Below, one piece after another: positions 48,466 to 57,039 of a DNA stretch of 64,000 nt (position 1 is the stretch's first letter; the number at the start of each line of letters is the position of its first letter). A program made the translations under genes and the position numbers. The notes beneath the pieces were generated by a model. The model had not been told where the DNA came from, did no database searches, and saw only the letters and a list, made by a program, of their open reading frames with translations. The stretch is taken from NCBI RefSeq assembly GCF_004799325.1, contig NZ_SSMD01000012.1, positions 1-64,000 on the forward strand, written 5' to 3'. Origin of the DNA: Thalassobius vesicularis. GTDB lineage: Bacteria > Pseudomonadota > Alphaproteobacteria > Rhodobacterales > Rhodobacteraceae.

Positions 48466-50637
48466 TTAAGGGCGCATGATTTTGCTGGGGTGTCCAGACC
48501 ACGAAATCCGCAATGACTTCTTCGCCCGAGTGGCGGCGACGTGCAGAAGGGAGCGATACTGAGTGACGATATCTTCGCGATCAGCTGCATCAACGGCCGA
48601 TTTCAGTGCCCCGGGCGGTGGGAAGGCGGACTCGGCCAGGAAGGGGATCGCCACGGCGAAAAACTCCAGCCCCTTGGCGCGGTGCATTGTCGTGATCCGG
48701 ACCCCGGGCACGGACCGGTCATCAGCGCCAGCCTGGAGAACCACTGTCTCGATACCGTCCGCCCGCAGCGCCGCGCTAACGCGCTCAACATCTGCGCGGC
48801 GCGCACAGAGGATTCCGATGTCCGAAAGTCGCACGTTTTCCGATGGGAGACTGCGAACCCAGGTTGAAACCCCTTTCAGTTCTTCGACTTCCGAAGTGCA
48901 GCCGACCAGTTCAGGCGACACACCATGCAGGAGGCTGACATAGCCCTTGAGGGTATCGCTTCCCTCATCGAGATCATCGACGCTGACGCCTTCCAGAACC
49001 GAAACAGCCCACGACCTGATTTCCTGCGTCGTCCGGTAGTTGAGCCTGAGCCGCTTCGAGCGGCCGCGCACGTTGATCCCGCAGCCCGCCATACTGGCGC
49101 GGCGCCCATAAATCCTCTGGTGCGCATCGCCCACGATGAAAAGGGAATTTCGATCCCCGGATGGACCTTCCGGGACGATCGCCCGGATCAGACGGAAGGC
49201 CTGCTCGCCCATGTCCTGCGCCTCATCCACGATCACGGCCGCATAGGGGAGGTTCGGTGCCTCGGAGGACAGGATTTCGATCGCTTCACGATAGGCATCA
49301 TCCGGCTCGGCGAGCCCCTCACTCACCACTCGGGCTCGATAGTCAGCGAAGATGTCCCATAGAGCGGCCCGTTTTCGGCGGTCAAGCGGCGTACCGCGTC
49401 CGGCCCGGGATACCTTGAGGTAGGCCCTTTGATCCATCAGACCTTTCGCCTGAACGATCTGTGCCCATTCCGCGCGGATGAACGGTTCCGAGAGGCCCTC
49501 GGGAAGCTCATGGTCGTCGAACACTTCGCGCCAGATCTGGTCCAGCCGGTCCCGCGCTTCCCCGAAGAACGCGACCTCGCGGGCGAAGCTTTTGCGCTTG
49601 AGGAACTGGGAGACCCAGCGATCGAGGTTGATCACTTCGATCCGGGGCGGCCGGGCAGCCAGATGCTCCGGGCAGAGGGTCCGGAGGTTCGCTTCGATAT
49701 CCTGTGCGAGACTGGTCGTGAACGTGGTCAATAGAACCCTTTGACCGGCCCTGGTCAGATCCTGTTCGATCTGATCGGCTAGGTGCTTCGCCCGGTGCAT
49801 GGCGACGACGGTTTTCCCGGTCCCGGCGCCCCCGCGCACCATGGCCGGGCCGTTATAGTCCCGGTAGGCGAGCTTGCGTTGATCGGGGTGCAGGAACACC
49901 CGCCAGCCTTCGAGCCCTTCCTCGAAGACGCGCCGCAGTTCCTTTTCATCTTCGGGGATGAAGATGGTCTGGCGGCTCTCCTCGGTCTCGATCATTTGAT
50001 CGAAGGTCAGGTCGGCCGGTGGGGTTTCCGGGGCGGTTTCCGTCTCTTCCGGAACGCCCGTCAAAGCATAGACTTCCTCGTCGGAATAGCCCGCAGCGAG
50101 CGCATAGAGGATCTGATAGGTCAGCGGGTCGAACCCCTCTTCCGCCTCTTCGAGCCCCTCGATCGATGTAAGCGCCCGGACGGCTGGGATTTCTTCGTCC
50201 GGAACACCGAGGGCCTTCAGCCGTTTATCGGTCACTGCCGAGAACAGTCGCGGCTCTTCCGCGACTTGGGGCGCAGCCTCGACGACGGTCACGTCGAGTT
50301 CCTCAACGACGCGGATCCGGTTCGTGTCCGGGTCCAGTTTGACCCGCCGGTTTCCGGCCCAGCGGTAGGCCTTGTCGTGTTCGTTGACGTGCACGAACAT
50401 GATGTCGCGGCCGACCTCGAAAGCGATGGCCCGGTACCCCTGATCGACCCGGAGGGATTTGATCGAGCTGTCTTTCGCACCCTCCACAGTCTCGAGGTTG
50501 AGCCCGTTCGCGGACGGGTCCGACATATAGCGGGTCATCATATCCATGAAGCGCAGCGCCACCTTGTCGGGGAGCTTCCGCAGGCTTTTCATGCAGCCGA
50601 TGTCATAGGAGACCCGCTTGTTGATCGCGTCCATCAT
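48466..50637 (-). CDS. RelE-like domain fused to UvrD-type SF1 helicase
   Basis: A 723-residue protein. Residues 15-105 resemble a RelE/ParE toxin fold (SIKSLRVDQGYRAIAFEVG, FVHVNEHDKAYRWAGNRRV). A linker to about 255 follows. The helicase has Walker A RGGAGTGKTV (268-277), motif II VIVDEAQDMG (about 478), YRTTQEIRSW, and C-terminal motifs VRITTMHRAKGLEF and HVAATRAKKSLRI. It starts in overlap with the stop of the DEAD helicase gene (ATGATG), so it is co-translated. It is the last gene of the defence operon. The RelE part probably serves binding rather than toxicity; this is inferred. Confidence 0.85.
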   Translation of the reverse strand: MMDAINKRVSYDIGCMKSLRKLPDKVALRFMDMMTRYMSDPSANGLNLETVEGAKDSSIKSLRVDQGYRAIAFEVGRDIMFVHVNEHDKAYRWAGNRRVKLDPDTNRIRVVEELDVTVVEAAPQVAEEPRLFSAVTDKRLKALGVPDEEIPAVRALTSIEGLEEAEEGFDPLTYQILYALAAGYSDEEVYALTGVPEETETAPETPPADLTFDQMIETEESRQTIFIPEDEKELRRVFEEGLEGWRVFLHPDQRKLAYRDYNGPAMVRGGAGTGKTVVAMHRAKHLADQIEQDLTRAGQRVLLTTFTTSLAQDIEANLRTLCPEHLAARPPRIEVINLDRWVSQFLKRKSFAREVAFFGEARDRLDQIWREVFDDHELPEGLSEPFIRAEWAQIVQAKGLMDQRAYLKVSRAGRGTPLDRRKRAALWDIFADYRARVVSEGLAEPDDAYREAIEILSSEAPNLPYAAVIVDEAQDMGEQAFRLIRAIVPEGPSGDRNSLFIVGDAHQRIYGRRASMAGCGINVRGRSKRLRLNYRTTQEIRSWAVSVLEGVSVDDLDEGSDTLKGYVSLLHGVSPELVGCTSEVEELKGVSTWVRSLPSENVRLSDIGILCARRADVERVSAALRADGIETVVLQAGADDRSVPGVRITTMHRAKGLEFFAVAIPFLAESAFPPPGALKSAVDAADREDIVTQYRSLLHVAATRAKKSLRISWSGHPSKIMRP

Positions 50638-53600
50638 GTGTTCATCTCCTGTAGTGCCTGTATAACTCTGGTGACCGTCTCGCCGATTGGATCGCTCTCC
50701 GGATCAAACGGGATGAGCCGCCAGCTCCCCCCCTCGCATGGCGTTTCCGCGATCGCGACGCCAGCCCCCTCCCAGCCAAACTCCATCATCCCCACGACCC
50801 GCCCCTCGACGAGGAGGTCATCCCCGAACCGGTCCGGGCCTGGCACTTCGGCTGCGATCAGGGCGTCGATCAGGGGGTGGAACAGGTCATCACAAAGGGC
50901 CCGGGCCTCGAGCCAGGCTTCGGTGTCCGCATCCGTCGGCCCGGTCCCGACCGACATATCGGGTGGCGAGAGCGTGTCGAGACCCGCCAGTTCAACGTGG
51001 AAACCGCGCACTCCCTGGAACAGATTGACGAGCCGCCAGAGACCACGCCAAGCCTCGGCGTAGAGGGCTTTCGCCGCAGGTTCGTGGCCCGGATCAGGGA
51101 GTTCCGCGCGCAGTAGAAGTCGAATATCGGCGTCTGTTCCCGCCCATTCCGTCGGAGAGATCTGCTTGCAGGCCAGATAGAGGTCGAGCACTCCCGCCCC
51201 GACATGCTCCGTCAGGCCCGGTGTCAGCAGGAACTGCCGCCCCTCTTCCGTCAGGGAGGCCTGGTGTGGCAGCTGATCGAGCGGACGCCCGGTCGCAACG
51301 AAGCCCCGGGTCAGAATCGAACGGCCCGGAAGTCCATCGTCCCGTGCACCATCCAAAAGGCGCCAGAAACCCTCAAGGGAGCTTTCCCCCTGAAGGGCAC
51401 GGACACCGTCGATGTGATCTGCGAAGCCCGGGAAGGCGCACACCCGGGCGAGCCGTCCGACCTTCTCCCCGCTCAGGGCCGGTTCCGAGAGCGGATTAAG
51501 GTAGGACCGGTTCTCTGCGTCGAGGTCTGCCCAGGCGAGGGTCCAGACCCTAACCTGACCAGACCGGATCATCAGGATCCGGTCGAGCAGGTCCTGGGCG
51601 ACGGTATCGGCGTGATACTCAAGGCCATCCATCTCCAGAACGACGGGCACCGCTCCGGTCTGACCGGTGGGTGTAAGAAGGAAATCGACCCGTTTGCGGG
51701 GGAGACCCTTGAAACGGGCATCGATCTGCACCTGGGGTTCGATCGTCCAGAGACGAGGCCGGTCTTTCGGACCCGCGCGCAGCACAAAACCGCGACGCCC
51801 GCCCGAGAGAACCTGCGGGGTCAGTGCATCGTCCCCATACCGGTTCGCAAGGGCGTTCAGGAGGCGCTTCTCAAGCGCACTTTCGACCATGGCGTCCCGG
51901 ATCGACGCGTCGATCCCGGTCTCGGTCCGGCTGAGGCTGTCCCACTTCTGCAGGATCGCGTCCATCATTTGACGGGCTCGATCCCGATCCGGCTCGCCAG
52001 GTCCGAACTGGAAGCGGTACGGCTTCACGCAGCGGAAGCAGCCGTTCCGGTCCGGTTCCTGGTTACAGGGACAGTCCCGTAGCGCCTCCGCCGCACGACT
52101 GATCACCGCCTTCATCGTGTCCGGGTGCTCACCAACCTGTCGCAGATACCCGGACCCGCCAGGGACCGCATCATAGAGGTAGAGGCTGCGGACGGTGGTC
52201 ATCCCGTCGAGCTGGGCTGCGAAGATCGTGGAGCGGAGGTGGTCGACCTTCCCCGCGAAGTGTCGGCGCATGCCAAGGTTGATCGCCGCGACGAAGCTCT
52301 TCAGATCATCGTCATCCGCCTCGCCGACGACTGGGATCACGATCCGGATCGCTTCGGTATCAAACTTCCGCATCAGGAAGACCCCGGTCTCCCATCTCTC
52401 ACGGGCGAGATCCGGTTCGCGAATGACCTTACAGCTAGGCGGATGGGTCCCACGATCGTCCTGGTCCTTCGCCGGCCTCTGCAGCGTGCCGCAATGACGG
52501 CAGATCAGGAACGGCTGCGCGGGTCTCTTCTCGCCGGCGATTTTCGGGCCAGGAAGTGCGGATTTCGGGCCGAAGTTGAAATCCCGGAAGGTACAATTGG
52601 GCAAGAACTCGAACCCGAAGGGCGCACCATTGTCCCGGCTCGTGAACCACGAAGAGGCGATGTCTTCCGGCCCGTGGAAGGGCATGAGAACTCGGTCGAA
52701 CTGACGCTGGTCGCGCTGATCCCCATCTCGGATCGCTGCCTTCTCCTCGCTGTCGACAGAGATCACGGATTTGAGCTGGACGACATCGTGGTTGGACCCA
52801 GAGTCGGACCACATCTCATCCCCGCAGCGCGGGCATGTGTTGGTTTCCGCGCCCTCAATCCGGTGCGCGACATGGGAACAGGAGGGACAGAAGGTCCAGC
52901 GGTTCAGATCTTCCTTCCCGATCTCAATCCTCTCGATTTCGACCTGTCGCCCGTTCGCATAGAAGAACTGGCCCGGTGCGAACTCTGACAGGGCCGAGCT
53001 GGCCGGTCGGGAATACTCCACGTAGAGAAGTCCGTCCTCGTCCTTCGACGCGGTCTTGGAAGGATCGTTGCGGCGCGACAGGATCGAGGTGAGTTTCACG
53101 CCCTCTTCCGGGAAGGCGTAGTTCGGCAGGATCCCTTTGTCGGTGAGGAATTTGATAACCGCCACGTCGTCGATCCCGCTGCGGATCAACCGGTTGATCT
53201 CGGTTCGGTCACGCGCGATCTCGCCCTCGCGATTCTCGAACTCGTCATCGGTCAGCTCGGCGCGCCGTTTCCGCAGCCGGGTCAGCTCCTTCGTGGCCTC
53301 CTCGCGCTTCTCGATCAGTCGAGCCTTCTCGGCGGCAGCGCCATCGAATGCCGCGCCGATCCGCCATCCGATCGAGGTTTGATCAGTCCCGGTCAGGAAG
53401 CCGCGAACCCGGTTCACCAGGTCAGTGCGCGCCTGAACATCTGGCGGAAGCCCTGCCAGGAAGGCCGTCGCCAACTCGTCCCCTCTGGCTCGGACCAAAT
53501 CCAGCCATTCAATGGGGAAACCCTCCGTCGCCCCGGAGGAGCGGCGTTTCAGGACATCGCGCACCTTCCCGTAATCCCCCGCCTCGGCGGACGCCGCGAC

Positions 53601-56600
53601 ATAGGTATCGAGGGTGAAGGCCGTCACCTGACGCAGAAGGACCTCTTCGGCCGCGAGGAAGACCCCCGGTGGGCGCACCTGCCCCGCCAGCATCGGGGTC
53701 GGATCTTCCCAGAACTGAAGGTCGTGGGCCCGCGAATTGGCGAGGACCATGTTCAGGGCATTCCCGTCGCGCCGCCCGCTCCGGCCCATCCGCTGGACGT
53801 AATTCGCCTCCTCCGGGGGCACCGAGCCCAGAAGCAGGGTCGAGAGGTCCCCGATGTCGATCCCCATCTCAAGAGTTGGGGTCGCGGAAATCAGGTTCGG
53901 TGCCCACCGTGTCTCGCCCGTGATGAACCCGGTCTCGACCCGCAGCCGCTCATCGGTTTCGAGGATGCCGGTATGCTCGCGCGCGACCACCCGGTGGTTT
54001 CGGTTGGATTGAAGGGATCGGCGCAGAGCCGGGCGCGGCGGCATGCCCGCTACCACAAGATGCCCGGAACAGCCGATCTTGGTGCAGGGGGATCCCGCCG
54101 CAAAAGCCTCGTTCTCCTCGAGCGCCGTCTCCTGCCGACCACAGCGATCACAGGTGAGCCCGATTGTCCGGGTCGTGACCGTGATCTTGTCCGGGTCGAT
54201 CAGCCAGGCGTGCCGGTTCTGCCCGTCCGGGCCGTTAACCCGGCGCAGGATGCTGTCCGCCTCAAGGCGCTGCAGAACCATCGGGTAGATCGTATCCGGG
54301 TCCGTTCCATAGCGGATATCTTCCGGACCCAAGGTCCGGAAGAGCCAGTCCCGATACCAGCTCACCCCCTGCGATTTCGTGATGCGCTCATACCCGATCG
54401 GTGGGTAAGCCAGCGTTACCGGGATGGGCGCAAGGCCGCGCCGACTGTCCGGGGTCGGAAGCGTTCCGGTCCTGCCGACCCCCATTTGGGTCGCCGCTGC
54501 GAACCAGTTCAGGCCGCGAGCGCCCGAGGCCGTGGCAATCGCGCTGGCGATATAGGGATGCGCGACAGACCCTTGGCGGCGCATGCGCTGCACAACACCC
54601 GAAAGGAACCGGGTGAGAACCGCGGGATCAATGTCCGGGGCACCGGGGAGGTCGTTCTTGAGCTCGCGGGCAAGCCGTTCCGCAGAGGCGCTGAGGAGGT
54701 CACTGGAGACATCCGCTGCGGCCATGCCGTTCGCTTCAAGCGCGTGACTGAAATGCGAGCGATAGCTCAGGTCGACGAAATACTCCCACCCGAGACGCAG
54801 CGTCATATGACGAAGGAAGCCCGTATCGGTGATCGAGGTCCCGGCTCGGATCAGGTCCTGATATCGGCTCCGCCACGTCTGCTCTTTCGGAATATAGAGC
54901 GCGGTGAAGGCATCCGGCCCATGTTTTTCGAGCTCCGCGGCAGGAACGGTTTCGATCACCTCCGCGAGGCTCATCCCATCGGTTTCGGCTTCCTCAAGGG
55001 CGGTGAAGAGGGATTTCTGGTAGACCGAGAGGGCGTTCCGGGTCTCGGCCACCGCCGCCCGGTGCGCCGCATCCTGCACGGAATCCGAGAACATCAGAAA
55101 CCGCGGCTTCGCCTCCGGCTCTTCCTCGTTCTGAGCAGAGGTATAGAGGGTCCCCGTGATCCCGGTCGTCAACCGGGCGGCCCGCATCCCGAAGAGCAGG
55201 AGACCGCGCGCCTGACCGCAGGCCGGGCAGGATCGGTCGATCCGCCCGCTCGTTGCATCCGTCGGGTCATACATCCAGACCGGTGCGGCGGGACCGGTTT
55301 CGAGATTGTCGTGGTCCGACGGGGTAAATTCGATACTTTCGGCGTCCAGAAGCCCCTTCACGATCCGCACACCGCCGCCGGACGCCGGGATCATCCGATC
55401 AAGGGTCTCATGATAGAAGAGCCGGATCTTTCCGCCGGCGTTGTCATCGAAAAACTCTTCGTAGAGCTGCTCGAGCGGGGCCCAGCAGGCGGTCGAGTTC
55501 GGGTTCAGCCGCCCGACATGGGCGGTGGCCCCGCAGCGGTTACAGTTCACGATCGGGAGCGAGCGACGCAGGGCGTGCCTGTCGAGATCGAGGGCGTGGA
55601 ACAGGTCCATCCGGGACCTGACGCCCCCCGCCTCGGTCCGGGGCAGATTCGTCACCATCCGCGCCATTTCGCGGATCCAGAGCTGAAGCCGGACGTTGAA
55701 CAGGGGCCTTGGACTCTCGGCCGAACCGGACCGGGCCCAGGCGACCAGCGCCACGACCAGCTCCGCGAGCGCGCGGTGATCAGCCTCGGACCAGTCCCGC
55801 AGGACCCGGACCTGTCCGAGCCCGGCTGCGATTGCCTCAAGCGGGGCCGGACCTTTATGTTCGGCGATGATCTTGAGGACCCGCTGACAGAGATGGTGTT
55901 CTTTCAGCCGCTCACCAAGCGCGATCCGCCAGGCTGGATCAGCGGCATCGCCCTCGTCGAGGAAGGCGAGGTCCGGATCGGCCCGGTCCGGAAAAAGGGC
56001 TGTCGCCAGGCGATGTGCGGCGGCGGCCTGGTCCATTTCTTCCGCTTCGCGCAGGGCCGCGTGGATGTCCGTCGGATCCGGCCGCTCGAGATATTCCGGG
56101 TCTCCGAACACCTCGTTCGGCGTCTTCCGGGTCTCCGTCACCACCGCCCCTTCATCGAAGGGTTCCCCGAAAATCGTCTCGGCATACCGCCGCAGATCGA
56201 CCTTCGCGTCTTCACCCGCGCCGAGCGTGGCCGAAGACCCCACGCAGATCAGATGACCTTTCGGGGTGTTCAGGCGGTGTTTCAGGCGGCGCAGCAGAAG
56301 GGCGAGGTCCGCCCCTTGCGCCCCGTCGAAGGTGTGCATCTCGTCCACCACCAGAAACCGGAGCGTCTCCGGGTCGTTCTGCGACCAGAGCGGCTTGTCC
56401 CGGCCGCGCAGCAGGAGATAATCCAACATCTTGTAGTTCGTGAGAAGAATATCTGGCGGGTTTTTCCGCATCGTTTCCCGATGCGTGATCACGCTGTCCG
56501 CCGTCACCTCATGGGTCGCGTTACTCGGTTCCTTATCCGCATAGATCCCGGCCCGAACCCCGCTCAGGGACGGGATACTGGAGATCGCAGCCGCGATCCG

Positions 56601-57038
56601 GCGCGCCTGGTCGGTGGCCAGCGCGTTCATCGGGTAGATCAGGATTGCCTTGATCCCGGGCTTCCCCTTGTTCCGCCGACAGTGGTCCAGGATCGGCCAC
56701 AAATAGGATTCCGTCTTACCCGACCCGGTCCCGGTCGCGACCAGCGTCGAGCGCATCGTCGCCCCGCTCAGCCTGGCGAAGGCGTCCGTCTGGTGCTGGT
56801 AGGGGGCGAATTTCAGCGGCACCTCCGGGAAGGGTTGCGCCCATGTCTCCTCCTTCGCCCCGTCGATCTGCCGGAACGGCATGTCGACCGAGATCCACGG
56901 CCCCTTCAGGAAATTCGCGGGCTCGGCGATGAACCGGTCCACCATCCCCTCGAAGGCGGGGCTGGAGCTGTTCAGCGTCGTGTGGACCAGTTCGCGCAGG
57001 CTGTCCTGCACATGACGGGCGAGGAGGATCGGGTTCAT
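50634..57038 (-). CDS. DISARM-related DEAD helicase with DUF1998 and nuclease-like domain
   Basis: A 2134-residue protein. The N-terminal SF2 helicase has Walker A ATGTGSGKT (about 101-109), motif II VVDEMH (about 231-236), SATLGAG (about 284), and C-lobe TLEMGIDIGDL with MGRSGRRDG (about 1056-1085). Zinc-like CDRCGRQ lies near 975. A DUF1998 Cys cluster with PGGSGYLRQVGEH and CPCNQEP/CFRC lies at about 1630-1675. A restriction-endonuclease-like segment VDFLL/LEMDGLEYH follows near 1780-1810. It looks like DrmA and DrmB joined. It is one base from the upstream methylase stop. Confidence 0.85.
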   Translation of the reverse strand: MNPILLARHVQDSLRELVHTTLNSSSPAFEGMVDRFIAEPANFLKGPWISVDMPFRQIDGAKEETWAQPFPEVPLKFAPYQHQTDAFARLSGATMRSTLVATGTGSGKTESYLWPILDHCRRNKGKPGIKAILIYPMNALATDQARRIAAAISSIPSLSGVRAGIYADKEPSNATHEVTADSVITHRETMRKNPPDILLTNYKMLDYLLLRGRDKPLWSQNDPETLRFLVVDEMHTFDGAQGADLALLLRRLKHRLNTPKGHLICVGSSATLGAGEDAKVDLRRYAETIFGEPFDEGAVVTETRKTPNEVFGDPEYLERPDPTDIHAALREAEEMDQAAAAHRLATALFPDRADPDLAFLDEGDAADPAWRIALGERLKEHHLCQRVLKIIAEHKGPAPLEAIAAGLGQVRVLRDWSEADHRALAELVVALVAWARSGSAESPRPLFNVRLQLWIREMARMVTNLPRTEAGGVRSRMDLFHALDLDRHALRRSLPIVNCNRCGATAHVGRLNPNSTACWAPLEQLYEEFFDDNAGGKIRLFYHETLDRMIPASGGGVRIVKGLLDAESIEFTPSDHDNLETGPAAPVWMYDPTDATSGRIDRSCPACGQARGLLLFGMRAARLTTGITGTLYTSAQNEEEPEAKPRFLMFSDSVQDAAHRAAVAETRNALSVYQKSLFTALEEAETDGMSLAEVIETVPAAELEKHGPDAFTALYIPKEQTWRSRYQDLIRAGTSITDTGFLRHMTLRLGWEYFVDLSYRSHFSHALEANGMAAADVSSDLLSASAERLARELKNDLPGAPDIDPAVLTRFLSGVVQRMRRQGSVAHPYIASAIATASGARGLNWFAAATQMGVGRTGTLPTPDSRRGLAPIPVTLAYPPIGYERITKSQGVSWYRDWLFRTLGPEDIRYGTDPDTIYPMVLQRLEADSILRRVNGPDGQNRHAWLIDPDKITVTTRTIGLTCDRCGRQETALEENEAFAAGSPCTKIGCSGHLVVAGMPPRPALRRSLQSNRNHRVVAREHTGILETDERLRVETGFITGETRWAPNLISATPTLEMGIDIGDLSTLLLGSVPPEEANYVQRMGRSGRRDGNALNMVLANSRAHDLQFWEDPTPMLAGQVRPPGVFLAAEEVLLRQVTAFTLDTYVAASAEAGDYGKVRDVLKRRSSGATEGFPIEWLDLVRARGDELATAFLAGLPPDVQARTDLVNRVRGFLTGTDQTSIGWRIGAAFDGAAAEKARLIEKREEATKELTRLRKRRAELTDDEFENREGEIARDRTEINRLIRSGIDDVAVIKFLTDKGILPNYAFPEEGVKLTSILSRRNDPSKTASKDEDGLLYVEYSRPASSALSEFAPGQFFYANGRQVEIERIEIGKEDLNRWTFCPSCSHVAHRIEGAETNTCPRCGDEMWSDSGSNHDVVQLKSVISVDSEEKAAIRDGDQRDQRQFDRVLMPFHGPEDIASSWFTSRDNGAPFGFEFLPNCTFRDFNFGPKSALPGPKIAGEKRPAQPFLICRHCGTLQRPAKDQDDRGTHPPSCKVIREPDLARERWETGVFLMRKFDTEAIRIVIPVVGEADDDDLKSFVAAINLGMRRHFAGKVDHLRSTIFAAQLDGMTTVRSLYLYDAVPGGSGYLRQVGEHPDTMKAVISRAAEALRDCPCNQEPDRNGCFRCVKPYRFQFGPGEPDRDRARQMMDAILQKWDSLSRTETGIDASIRDAMVESALEKRLLNALANRYGDDALTPQVLSGGRRGFVLRAGPKDRPRLWTIEPQVQIDARFKGLPRKRVDFLLTPTGQTGAVPVVLEMDGLEYHADTVAQDLLDRILMIRSGQVRVWTLAWADLDAENRSYLNPLSEPALSGEKVGRLARVCAFPGFADHIDGVRALQGESSLEGFWRLLDGARDDGLPGRSILTRGFVATGRPLDQLPHQASLTEEGRQFLLTPGLTEHVGAGVLDLYLACKQISPTEWAGTDADIRLLLRAELPDPGHEPAAKALYAEAWRGLWRLVNLFQGVRGFHVELAGLDTLSPPDMSVGTGPTDADTEAWLEARALCDDLFHPLIDALIAAEVPGPDRFGDDLLVEGRVVGMMEFGWEGAGVAIAETPCEGGSWRLIPFDPESDPIGETVTRVIQALQEMNT

Positions 57039-57039
57039 C

